DNA of 64,000 nt from Polaribacter filamentus. Lineage in GTDB: Bacteria; Bacteroidota; Bacteroidia; Flavobacteriales; Flavobacteriaceae. A model generated the notes under the pieces. The model saw only the letters and a program-made list of their open reading frames with translations, was not told the origin of the DNA and ran no database searches. The translations under genes were made by a program, and so were the position numbers. Within the stretch, counting starts at the first letter, position 1. Each line of letters starts with the position of its first letter. The stretch covers positions 1,667,001-1,731,000 of the forward strand of contig NZ_MQUA01000013.1 of assembly GCF_002943715.1 (NCBI RefSeq), in the 5' to 3' direction. Positions 44,483 to 53,737 of this stretch are shown here, one piece after another.

Positions 44483-44562
44483 GCTTAAAAAAAACTATAT
44501 TTCTTCTGCTCTTCAATAAAAATAAAAGCAATTAAATTTTCTTAATAGGGCGTTTTTTCACC

Positions 44563-45534
44563 CTAATACTCCAAACCAATAATATTCCTTATGGAATCTA
44601 GGGTATGTATCAAGTTTTTAGAAAATTCAAAAGTCATCACATCACTTTCTTTTTTGTCCTCTCTTAACAATTGATTAAAATGTGCCGCTTCAAAATCATA
44701 GCCAATGGTTCTGTAGCCAAAATCGATAATTTCTTCATGTTTACCTTCAATAATAGTTATTGTTGAAGGCGCGTGAAATTGTGTATTAATTTTCACAATT
44801 GCTGTATCAAAAGTAAAAATTGCCTCTGTTTTTGTTTCTTCCAATAACGAACTTTTTAAAGTTGCTTTGGCTCCTTTATAATAAAAAATCATATTACAAT
44901 CTGAATCTGCTCCTGTTTCAAAGAAAGAAGCTTTTGCTTCAATATTTTCAGGAACTCCTAAAGTTGATAATGCTGCGAAAATTGGATAAATTCCGATGTC
45001 TAACAAACTTCCACCTCCAACTTCTTTTTTAAAAACTCTGCCATTTTTATTATATATAGGATGAAAACCAAAATCAGCTTCTAAACTTTTTAACTTTCCG
45101 AATTTTTCATTCTTAACAATCTCTAAAACGTAATTAAAATGTGGTAAAAAGAACGTCCATAAAGCCTCCATTAACAACACCTTATTTTCTTTGGCAACAG
45201 TAATCATTTCTGTAACTTCTTGCAAATTCATGGCAAATGGTTTTTCGCACAAAACTGCTTTTTTATGTTGCAAACAAAGTATGGAATGTTCTTTGTGAAA
45301 ACTATGCGGAGTAGCAATATAAACAGCGTCAACATTCGCATATTTTGCCAATGCTGCATAAGAATTATATGCTTTTTTCACTTTGTATTTCTGTGCAAAT
45401 TCGTCAGCACTTTGCTGATTTCTAGAAGCAACAGCTGCTAATTCAGTGTTTTCTAAAGTGGCTAAATCTGTTGCAAATTTGTGGGCGATTTTTCCTAAAC
45501 CTATAATTCCCCAACGTATTTTTCTTTTTTCCAT
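44563..45534 (-). CDS. Gfo/Idh/MocA family oxidoreductase
   Basis: The 323-residue protein has the NAD(P)-binding start RWGIIGLGKIAHKFATDL, the family motif VLCEKPFAMN with its conserved lysine, and a C-terminal domain beginning near GGGSLLDIGIYPIFAALSTLG. The GGGxxLDIGxY block with its aspartate is typical of dehydrogenases acting on sugars or inositols. It would reduce or oxidise a sugar-like substrate in the cytoplasm. Its start is 3 nt after the stop of the Na+ symporter gene, so uptake and oxidation are probably linked. Confidence 0.9.
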   Translation of the reverse strand: MEKRKIRWGIIGLGKIAHKFATDLATLENTELAAVASRNQQSADEFAQKYKVKKAYNSYAALAKYANVDAVYIATPHSFHKEHSILCLQHKKAVLCEKPFAMNLQEVTEMITVAKENKVLLMEALWTFFLPHFNYVLEIVKNEKFGKLKSLEADFGFHPIYNKNGRVFKKEVGGGSLLDIGIYPIFAALSTLGVPENIEAKASFFETGADSDCNMIFYYKGAKATLKSSLLEETKTEAIFTFDTAIVKINTQFHAPSTITIIEGKHEEIIDFGYRTIGYDFEAAHFNQLLREDKKESDVMTFEFSKNLIHTLDSIRNIIGLEY

Positions 45535-45537
45535 AAT

Positions 45538-47265
45538 TTACTCAATTCCTATTGATTCTAATTCTTCAATTTTACTACCGTTTGAAGGAATAAAAAACTG
45601 CAATAGAATTGCAATGCCCATTACCAAAGCACATCCTAATAAATTTAACCATAAATATGGCAACCAGTCTAATATAAAAACCCCAATAATTAGAACTTGT
45701 GTAATTAGTGCCGCTATAAAAACAGCATTCCCTTTTACAAATTTGATAAAAAATGCTAACAAGAAAATACCTAAAACATTTCCGTAAAAAATAGAACCTA
45801 TGATGTTTACTAGCTGTATTAAATTATCAAATAAATTGGCGATACAAGCCACTGAAATCGCGAGAATTCCCCAAGCCAGCGTAAACCATTTTGATGCTTT
45901 TACGTAATGCCCTTCGCTCTTCTCATCTTTTACATTTCGCTTGTACAAATCCATCGCAGTTGTGCTTGCCAATGCATTTAATTCGGACGCTGTAGATGAC
46001 ATTGCCGCCGATAAGATTACAGCTAATAAAAGTCCGATTAATCCTCTGGGTAAATTGTTTAAAATAAAATGAATAAACACGTAATCTTTATCATTCGATT
46101 CTATTTTTTTTAAGTCATTTTCATTAGAAATCTTATCGATAATTTCTTTCGCAGCTTCCTTAATTTCTAAATCTCTTGCATTTAAGTCTTGAATTTCTTC
46201 TTTATCAGCAACTTGAAAACCATCCCTAAAAATTACTTTTTTAGTGTTTTCAATAGTAACATGTTCTGCTTCTAATTGTTGATATTCCTCAACATATTTA
46301 GACTTTAATACTTCTTCATTTGCTCCTGGATTAAAATTTAATGGCGACGGATTAAATTGATAAAAAACAAAAACCATCACACCAATTAACAGGATAAAAA
46401 ACTGCATTGGCACTTTTAACAATCCGTTAAAAATTAAACCTAACTGACTTTCTCTAACAGATTTTCCTGATAAATAGCGCTGCACCTGACTTTGATCTGT
46501 TCCAAAATAGGATAACATTAAAAAGGTTCCTCCCAAAATTCCTGTCCAAACCGTATATCTATTACTCAAATCAAAAGAGAAATCTAACACTTGCATTTTA
46601 TCACTTGCACCCGCAATTTCTAATGCTTTTGTAAACGTAATATCCGCAGGAAGCTGACTCATAATCATATAAAAAGCAATGACCATCCCTATAAAAATGA
46701 TAATCATTTGTTGTTTTTGCGTAACATTTACTGCTTTTGTTCCGCCAGAAACGGTGTAAATAATTACTAAAAAACCAATGATAATATTTAAAGTTAGTAA
46801 ATCCCAACCTAAAACTGCGCTTAAAATAATTGCCGGCGCAAAAATGGTAATTCCCGCTGATAAACCACGTTGAATTAAAAATAAAATGGCCGCTAAACTT
46901 CTCGTTTTTAGATCGAATCTTCCTTCTAAAAATTCATAGGCTGTGTATACTTTCAATTTGTGATAAATTGGGATAAAAACCACGCAGATAATTACCATTG
47001 CAATTGGCAATCCGAAGTAAAATTGCACAAAACCCATTCCGCTATGAAAAGCCTGTCCAGGAGTTGATAAAAACGTAATTGCGCTTGCTTGCGTTGCCAT
47101 GACTGACAGCCCAATGGTCCACCACTTTGAGTCGTTTCCTCCTTTTATATAATCTGTTACGTTGCTATTTTTTCTGGTAGCATACGTTCCGTAAGCTACA
47201 ATAAACAAAAGTGTTCCTGCAAGAATTACCCAATCTATATAATGTAATTTGCTCGTAATATCCAT
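45538..47265 (-). CDS. Sodium:solute symporter (SSS family)
   Basis: This protein of about 575 residues has some thirteen to fourteen membrane helices. The SSS signature is KWWTIGLSVMATQASAITFLSTPGQAF and, later, YFGTDQSQVQRYLSGKS. A hydrophilic insertion of about 90 residues (VEEYQQLEAEHVTIENT...EIIDKISNENDLKK) interrupts the middle of the protein. The first codon of the open frame is TTG 47268; the ATG at 47265 is a better start. The gene begins 3 nt after a 35-residue membrane ORF and is followed closely by the Gfo/Idh oxidoreductase, so a sugar, polyol or sialic-acid-like substrate is likely. Confidence 0.92.
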   Translation of the reverse strand: MDITSKLHYIDWVILAGTLLFIVAYGTYATRKNSNVTDYIKGGNDSKWWTIGLSVMATQASAITFLSTPGQAFHSGMGFVQFYFGLPIAMVIICVVFIPIYHKLKVYTAYEFLEGRFDLKTRSLAAILFLIQRGLSAGITIFAPAIILSAVLGWDLLTLNIIIGFLVIIYTVSGGTKAVNVTQKQQMIIIFIGMVIAFYMIMSQLPADITFTKALEIAGASDKMQVLDFSFDLSNRYTVWTGILGGTFLMLSYFGTDQSQVQRYLSGKSVRESQLGLIFNGLLKVPMQFFILLIGVMVFVFYQFNPSPLNFNPGANEEVLKSKYVEEYQQLEAEHVTIENTKKVIFRDGFQVADKEEIQDLNARDLEIKEAAKEIIDKISNENDLKKIESNDKDYVFIHFILNNLPRGLIGLLLAVILSAAMSSTASELNALASTTAMDLYKRNVKDEKSEGHYVKASKWFTLAWGILAISVACIANLFDNLIQLVNIIGSIFYGNVLGIFLLAFFIKFVKGNAVFIAALITQVLIIGVFILDWLPYLWLNLLGCALVMGIAILLQFFIPSNGSKIEELESIGIE

Positions 47266-47268
47266 CAA

Positions 47269-47376
47269 TTAAACTGTAAAATAATTAGTGATCAAAAAGA
47301 ATATAATGATGTACACAAGATTTGCAATTAACACAAAACTGTATTCTTTTTTCCAAGTGTATTTTTGTTCTTTCAT
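47269..47376 (-). CDS. Small membrane protein, 35 residues, upstream of the symporter
   Basis: The frame starts at ATG 47376 and ends at TAA 47269-47271. It encodes MKEQKYTWKKEYSFVLIANL followed by a hydrophobic helix ending in NYFTV. It is a single-span membrane protein with a basic, aromatic N-terminus. The pattern W-x-x-E-Y...N-x-x-Y before the helix recalls small subunits placed ahead of SSS transporters (DUF4212 before ActP, DUF997/YhdT before PanF), though it is much shorter. The stop codon is followed within 3 nt by the symporter ATG (TAA TTG ATG), so the two are tightly coupled. I believe similar small frames occur before related Flavobacteriia symporters, but I cannot verify that here. 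Confidence 0.65.
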   Translation of the reverse strand: MKEQKYTWKKEYSFVLIANLVYIIIFFLITNYFTV

Positions 47377-47395
47377 TTTTATGTGATTTTTTTTT

Positions 47396-47467
47396 GAAGC
47401 TATTTCCCGCTTTTCACTATATCTTTTTGCTGAAAAAGCAAAAAGGATGCCGTTTCAATCAGGGCTA
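47396..47467 (-). repeat. Structured intergenic repeat, TAGCCCTGATT...GGAAATAGCTTC family, copy 2
   Basis: Read on the minus strand it begins TAGCCCTGATTGAAACGG, forms a strong hairpin CTTTTTGCT / AGCAAAAAG, and ends GCGGGAAATAGCTTC. It shares both ends with copy 1 at 1781-1857. It lies between the PIG-L deacetylase stop and the small membrane ORF, so it could separate or attenuate the two transcripts. Confidence 0.65.
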
Positions 47468-47490
47468 TACCTATCTATTTGGGCTTGTCA

Positions 47491-50010
47491 TTACTCCTTG
47501 ATTTCTTCTTTTATTTCAATCTCCCGTTTTTGAACAGACAACATATTTGCAAATAATTTATACGCTCCAGAAACTCCAGCAGGCAGCTCTCTAAAGAAAC
47601 TTAAACCTGTATAAATGTAATTTCCTTTCCCATATTTTGCGATTAATAAACTTCCGGTTTTAGCCGTTTCTCCTTTGTCATTCATAGAAAAAATTGGCGA
47701 ATATTCTTCGCTCCAAGAATCAGGGAAATACAAGCCTCTTTCTTGAACCCAACCATTAAAATCATCCTTTGTAATTTTATTAGGAAAATTTAAGATTTCA
47801 TGATTTTCATCTATAATTTCAACTTCCGCAAATTCGTCTGTAACTCTGTCATTTGATAATCCTAAAGAATATGGAGCACCAACATCTACGCCTCTATCTG
47901 TGTTGTATTGCACAATCAAATTCCCTCCTTTTTCAACATATTCTAATAAGAATTTCTGTTTGAATTTTAGTTCATCAACAACATTATAAGCTCTAATTCC
48001 TAGAACAATTGCATCAAATTTCTGTAAGTTATTTTCATCTATTTTTGATGGATTTATTTCTACAACCGTATATCCTATTTGTCTTAAACTTTCAGGAATT
48101 GCATCGCCTGCGCCATTTATATAACCAATATAACTTCCTGATTTTTTTATATTTAAACGAACAATTTTGGCTTCAGAATTTAATAAAATAGCCTGTTTCG
48201 GAATGTGATTGTAGTTAATTTCAATTAATTCTTTTTGATATATTTTTTCTCCTGAAGTTGCGATAACCTTCAACTTTCCTTCTGATTCATTTTTTGGCGG
48301 ACTTACTAAAAACTCAACCGTTTTTTTATCATTTTTTTGTTCAATACTAAAAGCTATTTCTCTGGGTGATACACTCCAACTTTCTGGAACTTGTAAACTT
48401 AATCTTCCGTTAACGTAGTTTTCTCCCGCCCTTACTTCTACACCAATTTTTTTAGGAATGCTGTCAGAAAAAATAAGTACTTTGTCTTTTATTTTTGTAG
48501 TTATTTTTGGCAAAATTTCAAAAGGTTCATAAATTTCCCCTTTATCTCGTTCTGCATATCGCACTACAACATCTTTAGAAATTGAAATTGTCATGTAATT
48601 TATGATCAGATTAAAATCTATTTTTACAGCTCTTGAAGCTTCTGGCTGCCCTATTAATTGGTGATTATCTACTTTATACATCCCTAAAGTACCTTGCTCT
48701 TTTAACCAATAAGGATCAGAAAATTCATCCGTTTTTAATAAAATAGTTTCTTTAAAAACTACCTTTTTATTTTGTGATAATTGTAAACCCTTATACAGGA
48801 TTTTTTCATCAATAGTTGATGTAATTGAGGTAAGCTCTATTGCTGCATTACTTCTATTTAAAACCTCAAACTCTACTTCTATATTAGAATTTGGTATTCC
48901 AGAAGCACTTGTTGCTGAAGCTTCTAAATACAAACCTGCACTGGCTTCAATGATTTCTTTAAGTTGTTTTTCTTTAATTTCCCGCCAATAAGTATCTTCT
49001 AAATTCTCAATCATTTTATAAGCTTCCATCAATTTTGGTAAATGTTTAGACGGATTTACAAAATCAAATTTTTCTTCAATATCATATAAAATAGCACCAA
49101 CTTCTCCTCCGTTATTAATACGATTCCATGTTGTATTAATTCCTGAAAATATATCATTTTTATCTTTTAAAGGATCACCTTTTAAAAACTCTACATATTC
49201 TGTCTGCTCTCCTCTCGTGGTTACTCTTCCAAAACCTTGGCACAAATGCTGGCTACTTGCCATAGACGCTAACTCATTATTAGACAACCCTTTTAAAGGA
49301 TAATAGACACCAACATCAAAAGAAGTTAACTTCCCAATTGTAGCCGTATCAAAGTCCTCTTGATTTTTATAAAACCAAGAAGATGTGTTAAAAAATAAAC
49401 GTTTTGGTTGCCAAACTTTAGTGTAATTTAACTGATTAGAATACTGAGCAGTATCGCCAACTTTATCAAAAGCTTCCACACTTAACATGGCTGAAGCTGT
49501 ATGATGCCCATGCGTTGAACCGGGTGTTTTATGATTAAATCGATTAATAATTACATCTGGTTTAAAAGTTCTAATTACCCAAACAACATCGCTTAAAACT
49601 TTTTCTTTATCCCAAATTTTTAAGGTTTCATCTGGGTGTTTAGAATAGCCAAAATCATTCGCTCTTGTAAAAAATTGCTCGCCACCATCTATATTCCTTG
49701 CAGCCAATAATTCTTCTGTTCTTATAACACCTAACAATTCGCTAATTTCCGGACCAATTAAATTCTGACCTCCATCTCCTCTAGTAATCGATAAATAACC
49801 AGTTCTTGCTTTTACATTATTTGCTAAATAGGCAATTAAACGTGTGTTTTCGTCATCTGGATGTGCAGCTATATATAAAGCAGTTCCTAAAAAATTAAGT
49901 TTTTGAATCTTTTCGTAAATCTGGTTTGATGTTAATTTTTGAGGCTTTTGAGCAGAAACTGTGCTAAAAATCAGTAGCAAAAAAAGAGTAAAAAAAAAGA
50001 TATTTTTCAT
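47491..50010 (-). CDS. Secreted PIG-L family deacetylase, large form
   Basis: After a signal peptide (MKNIFFFTLFLLLIFSTVSAQ) the first 300 residues form a PIG-L/LmbE domain. The zinc-binding AAHPDDEN occurs near residue 48 and the HGHH element follows in STHGHHTASAML. The domain resembles N-acetylglucosaminyl deacetylases. The remaining 550 residues contain Ig-like strands and a C-terminal region resembling a glutamine amidotransferase-like fold (FDAIVLGIRAYN; LLEYVEKGGNLIVQY). The frame is open from 50034, but ATG 50010 restores a proper signal peptide, giving 839 residues. The adjacent symporter and Gfo/Idh genes on the same strand suggest use of an N-acetylated sugar. Confidence 0.88.
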   Translation of the reverse strand: MKNIFFFTLFLLLIFSTVSAQKPQKLTSNQIYEKIQKLNFLGTALYIAAHPDDENTRLIAYLANNVKARTGYLSITRGDGGQNLIGPEISELLGVIRTEELLAARNIDGGEQFFTRANDFGYSKHPDETLKIWDKEKVLSDVVWVIRTFKPDVIINRFNHKTPGSTHGHHTASAMLSVEAFDKVGDTAQYSNQLNYTKVWQPKRLFFNTSSWFYKNQEDFDTATIGKLTSFDVGVYYPLKGLSNNELASMASSQHLCQGFGRVTTRGEQTEYVEFLKGDPLKDKNDIFSGINTTWNRINNGGEVGAILYDIEEKFDFVNPSKHLPKLMEAYKMIENLEDTYWREIKEKQLKEIIEASAGLYLEASATSASGIPNSNIEVEFEVLNRSNAAIELTSITSTIDEKILYKGLQLSQNKKVVFKETILLKTDEFSDPYWLKEQGTLGMYKVDNHQLIGQPEASRAVKIDFNLIINYMTISISKDVVVRYAERDKGEIYEPFEILPKITTKIKDKVLIFSDSIPKKIGVEVRAGENYVNGRLSLQVPESWSVSPREIAFSIEQKNDKKTVEFLVSPPKNESEGKLKVIATSGEKIYQKELIEINYNHIPKQAILLNSEAKIVRLNIKKSGSYIGYINGAGDAIPESLRQIGYTVVEINPSKIDENNLQKFDAIVLGIRAYNVVDELKFKQKFLLEYVEKGGNLIVQYNTDRGVDVGAPYSLGLSNDRVTDEFAEVEIIDENHEILNFPNKITKDDFNGWVQERGLYFPDSWSEEYSPIFSMNDKGETAKTGSLLIAKYGKGNYIYTGLSFFRELPAGVSGAYKLFANMLSVQKREIEIKEEIKE

Positions 50011-50150
50011 TTGTTTAGTTTGATAAGCTAACAAAAATAGCTTTTTTATGGCCTAAAGCCACTAATTAACATAATTATAACATTTTAAATTCATTAACAA
50101 AGTAAGGATAACCTGTTGATAAAATAATTTTTAAAGTCACTTTTTTAGAA

Positions 50151-50158
50151 TATATTTG
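50151..50158 (+). promoter_or_regulatory. Bacteroidota -7 promoter box for dnaN
   Basis: TATATTTG fits TAnnTTTG and ends 25 nt before the dnaN ATG. No TTG is found at the usual -33 distance. Confidence 0.5.
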
Positions 50159-50183
50159 TAACTCGAATCAAGAAAAAAATTAA

Positions 50184-51302
50184 ATGAAATTTATTGTATC
50201 AAGTTCGCAATTATTAAAACAACTACAAGTTTTAGGTGGCGTTATAAATAGCAACAACACATTACCAATTTTAGATAACTTTTTATTTGAAATTTCTAAA
50301 AATCAGTTAAAAGTTTCAGCATCAGATTTAGAAACAACAATGAGTTCTTTAGTCGATGTAGAAAGTGACAGTGCTGGTTCAATAGCCGTTTCTGCACGTT
50401 TGTTGTTAGATACTTTAAAAACATTTCCAGATCAACCTTTAACATTTAAAACCGAAGGTACAAACACCATTGAAATTAGTTCTGATCAAGGTAAATATGA
50501 CATGGCTTATTTTGGAGGAGATGAGTTTCCTAAAGCGGTTTCCTTACCATCACCAAGCAAAACTGTAATTCCTGCACATATTTTAGGAACTGCAATTTCG
50601 AAAACAATTTTTGCTGCTGGAAATGATGATTTACGTCCTGTAATGAGCGGAGTCTTTTTTCAATTTAGCTCACAAAGTTTAACTTTTGTTGCTACAGATG
50701 CTCATAAATTGGTGAAATATTCTAGAACGGATGTTACTGCAGATCAAACTGCGGAATTTATTATGCCAAAAAAACCTTTAAATTTATTAAAAGGAATTTT
50801 AGGTGGTTCTGATAGCGAAGTTACCATCGAATATAATGATGCAAATGCTAAATTCACGTTTGATAATGTGGTGTTAGTTTGTCGATTAATTGACGGAAAA
50901 TATCCAAATTACGAAGCTGTAATTCCGAAAGAAAATCCGAATAAATTAACTGTTGATAGAGCTTCTTTCTTAAACTCTGTAAGACGTGTTTCTATTTTCT
51001 CTAGTAAAACAACACATCAAATTCGTTTAAAAATGGCAGGAACTGAGTTAAATATTTCTGCTGAAGATTTAGATTTTTCTAACAAAGCAGATGAACGTTT
51101 AAGTTGTGATTATCAAGGTGATGATATGCAAATTGGTTTTAACTCTCGTTTTTTAAGCGAAATGTTAAACAACTTAAATTCTAACGAAGTTTTAATAGAA
51201 ATGTCTTTGCCAAACAGAGCAGGAATTTTAACTCCTATAGATGGAACTGACGAAGGTGAGCAAGTTACAATGCTTGTAATGCCCGTCATGTTGAATAATT
51301 AA
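50184..51302 (+). CDS. dnaN: DNA polymerase III subunit beta (sliding clamp)
   Basis: The clamp encircles DNA as a dimer and tethers DNA polymerase III. The protein is 372 residues, normal for the family, with the three successive clamp domains. Recognisable stretches are MKFIVSSSQLLKQLQVLGGVI, NTLPILDNFLFE, ATDAHKLVKYSR, VVLVCRLIDGKYPNYEAVIP, and the terminal MLVMPVMLNN, which supplies the pocket for clamp-binding peptides. It is a single-gene transcript with a TATATTTG promoter box and its own terminator. It is not next to dnaA, as is usual in Flavobacteriaceae. Confidence 0.97.
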   Translation: MKFIVSSSQLLKQLQVLGGVINSNNTLPILDNFLFEISKNQLKVSASDLETTMSSLVDVESDSAGSIAVSARLLLDTLKTFPDQPLTFKTEGTNTIEISSDQGKYDMAYFGGDEFPKAVSLPSPSKTVIPAHILGTAISKTIFAAGNDDLRPVMSGVFFQFSSQSLTFVATDAHKLVKYSRTDVTADQTAEFIMPKKPLNLLKGILGGSDSEVTIEYNDANAKFTFDNVVLVCRLIDGKYPNYEAVIPKENPNKLTVDRASFLNSVRRVSIFSSKTTHQIRLKMAGTELNISAEDLDFSNKADERLSCDYQGDDMQIGFNSRFLSEMLNNLNSNEVLIEMSLPNRAGILTPIDGTDEGEQVTMLVMPVMLNN

Positions 51303-51369
51303 TATACTTAGTCTTTTTTGCCTTAAAGTGATAAATCATTTCTGCGTTTAAAAGAATCCATAATATTTT

Positions 51370-51399
51370 GAAACCACAACTTTTTAGTTGTGGTTTTTT
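51370..51399 (+). terminator. Rho-independent terminator after dnaN
   Basis: AAACCACAAC pairs with GTTGTGGTTT around TTTTTA and is followed by T residues, about 70 nt past the dnaN stop. Confidence 0.85.
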
Positions 51400-51414
51400 G
51401 TTTACATTTAGCAA

Positions 51415-52008
51415 ATGAATTTCCTAGCCCATTTATATTTATCAAAAAATAACCCCAATATTATGATTGGCAACTTTATAGCAGATCATATTAGGGGTAA
51501 TAATTATGAAGAATTTTCTAAAGAAATTCAGCAAGGAATTCTATTACACAGAGAAATAGACACTTTTACAGACGCTCATAAAATTGTTAGAAAAAGCAAA
51601 AGACGTTTACACAAACGTTACAGACATTATGATGGTGTGATTATCGATATTTTTTTCGATCATTTTTTAGCAAAAAACTGGGCAGATTACTCCGCTATTC
51701 CTTTGGATTTGTATACAAATTCCATCAATCATTTTTTCGATAAAATTTCATCAGAGTTACCTGTAAAATCAAAACAATTTATTAAATATATGATTGAATA
51801 TAACATTCTTTTCAATTATCAATTTGAAGACGGAATTGAAAAAGTTTTAAACGGAATGAACAACAGAACCCAAGGAAAATCTCAAATGAATTTAGCCATT
51901 GAAGATTTAAAAATTTTGCACAGAGAATTTGAAGATGATTTTACGATTTTCTTCAAAGATTTAATAGCGCACACTAATCAAAAATTAATAGAAATTAAAA
52001 ATTGTTAG
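51415..52008 (+). CDS. acpH: Acyl carrier protein phosphodiesterase
   Basis: AcpH removes the 4'-phosphopantetheine arm from holo-ACP. The 197-residue protein shows the family opening MNFLAHLYLSKNNPNIMIGN, followed by FIADHIRG, GILLHREIDTFTDAHKIVRKSK and YDGVIIDIFFDHFLAKNW. The clustered histidines and aspartates fit the HD-like metal site. Length matches the family. The ggt gene starts at the next base after its stop, suggesting co-transcription without an evident functional link. Confidence 0.9.
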   Translation: MNFLAHLYLSKNNPNIMIGNFIADHIRGNNYEEFSKEIQQGILLHREIDTFTDAHKIVRKSKRRLHKRYRHYDGVIIDIFFDHFLAKNWADYSAIPLDLYTNSINHFFDKISSELPVKSKQFIKYMIEYNILFNYQFEDGIEKVLNGMNNRTQGKSQMNLAIEDLKILHREFEDDFTIFFKDLIAHTNQKLIEIKNC

Positions 52009-53700
52009 ATGAAAAAAATAATTTTAGTATTCGCATTTTCTTTATTGTTGATAAACTGCAAAACAGCAACTAAAAAAGAAAAAATTATCGGCTTGATAGC
52101 AGAAAAAGCTATGGTAGTTTCTGCTAGAGAAGAAGCCTCTAAAATTGGTTCAGCTATTTTACAAAAAGGCGGAAATGCTTATGATGCAATGATTGCCACT
52201 CATTTAGCTTTAGCAGTTGCATATCCCGTGGCTGGAAATATTGCAGGTGGTGGATTTATGGTATATAGAAATGCAGATGGTACTAAAGGCACATTAGATT
52301 TTAGAGAAAAAGCACCTTTAGCTGCTCATAAAGACATGTATTTAGATTCTCTTGGCAATGTAATTGAAGGTAGAAGTACTTTTGGTGCAAATGCAGTTGG
52401 GGTTCCTGGTTCTATCGCCGGAATCTTTGAGGTCTATCAAAAATTTGGAACCTTACCTTTTAAAGATTTAATTCAGCCGGCTATCGATTTAGCAAGAAAT
52501 GGAATTACAATTACTAAAAATCAAAGTGAAGGTTTAAGCGATGCAAAAAAAGCGTTTCAAGCCGTGAACAACTATGAAACTATTTTCGAAAAAGATTGGA
52601 AAAAAGGCGATGTTTTTAAACAAGAAGAATTAGCACAAACCTTAGAGCGAATTCGCGATTTTGGAAAAGACGGATTTTACAAAGGTGAAACTGCCAATTT
52701 TTTGGTAAACTATATTACAGAATTAGGTGGAATTATTACACACGAAGATTTAGAAAAATACCGAGCAGTTTGGAGAAATCCAATCACCTTTGCATATAAA
52801 AATCATACAATTACAACAATGCCTTTACCTTCTAGTGGAGGAATTTGTTTGGCGCAAATTTTAAAATCAATAGAACCTTATGATGTGTCTAAATATGAAC
52901 ATAACTCAACAAAATATGTACAATTAATTACAGAAGCAGAAAGAAGAAGTTATGCCGACAGAGCTCATTATTTAGGCGATGTAGATTTTGTAAAAGTACC
53001 TGTAGATAGCTTAATTGATCTGAATTATATCAATAAAAGAATGCGAAATTTTTCTTGGGATAAAGCAACTCCTTCATCCGAAGTTTCACAAGGGAATATT
53101 TTAGGATATGAGAGTGATCAAACCACACATTATTCTATTGTAGATCAATTTGGAAATGCTGTTTCAGTTACTACAACACTAAATACTGGGTATGGCTCTA
53201 AAGTGGTTGTAAAAGGTGCTGGTTTTATTTTAAATAACGAAATGGACGATTTTAGCAGCAAACCGGGTGTACCAAATGTGTATGGTTTGGTAGGTACTAA
53301 AGCAAACGCAATTGCAGCAGAAAAAAGAATGTTAAGCTCTATGACTCCCACAATTGTAGAAAAAGATGGTAAGTTAAAAATGGTTGTTGGAACTCCTGGA
53401 GGTTCTACAATTATAACTTCTGTTTTACAAAATATTTTGAATGTAATTGAGTATGATATGGGCATGCAAGAATCTGTAGACAAAGCTAGATTTCATCACC
53501 AATGGTTGCCAGATATTATTAGAATGGAACCAAATGGTTTTGATAAAATAACAAAGACAAAATTAGAATCTTTAGGATATTATATTTACGAAAAAAATTC
53601 TCTTATTATTGGTAAAGTAGATGCTATTTTAGTTTTACCAAATGGAAAATTAGAAGGAGGTGCAGATAAAAGAGGTGATGATGCAGCTGCTGGGTTTTAA
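52009..53700 (+). CDS. ggt: Gamma-glutamyltransferase lipoprotein
   Basis: The enzyme cleaves gamma-glutamyl bonds, for example in glutathione, and matures by self-cleavage before a threonine. The catalytic Thr372 opens TTHYSIVDQFGNAVSVTTTL, the start of the small subunit. Other landmarks are GGNAYDAMIATHLALAV, IAGGGFMVYR, LPSSGGICL, LSSMTPTIVEKDGK and TPGGSTIITS. An N-terminal lipoprotein signal (MKKIILVFAFSLLLINC, Cys17) suggests anchoring in the periplasmic or outer membrane. The 563-residue length is normal. It begins directly after the acpH stop. Confidence 0.94.
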   Translation: MKKIILVFAFSLLLINCKTATKKEKIIGLIAEKAMVVSAREEASKIGSAILQKGGNAYDAMIATHLALAVAYPVAGNIAGGGFMVYRNADGTKGTLDFREKAPLAAHKDMYLDSLGNVIEGRSTFGANAVGVPGSIAGIFEVYQKFGTLPFKDLIQPAIDLARNGITITKNQSEGLSDAKKAFQAVNNYETIFEKDWKKGDVFKQEELAQTLERIRDFGKDGFYKGETANFLVNYITELGGIITHEDLEKYRAVWRNPITFAYKNHTITTMPLPSSGGICLAQILKSIEPYDVSKYEHNSTKYVQLITEAERRSYADRAHYLGDVDFVKVPVDSLIDLNYINKRMRNFSWDKATPSSEVSQGNILGYESDQTTHYSIVDQFGNAVSVTTTLNTGYGSKVVVKGAGFILNNEMDDFSSKPGVPNVYGLVGTKANAIAAEKRMLSSMTPTIVEKDGKLKMVVGTPGGSTIITSVLQNILNVIEYDMGMQESVDKARFHHQWLPDIIRMEPNGFDKITKTKLESLGYYIYEKNSLIIGKVDAILVLPNGKLEGGADKRGDDAAAGF

Positions 53701-53737
53701 GCTTTAGACAAAACTTTTAAACTTTGAAACTAAAAAT

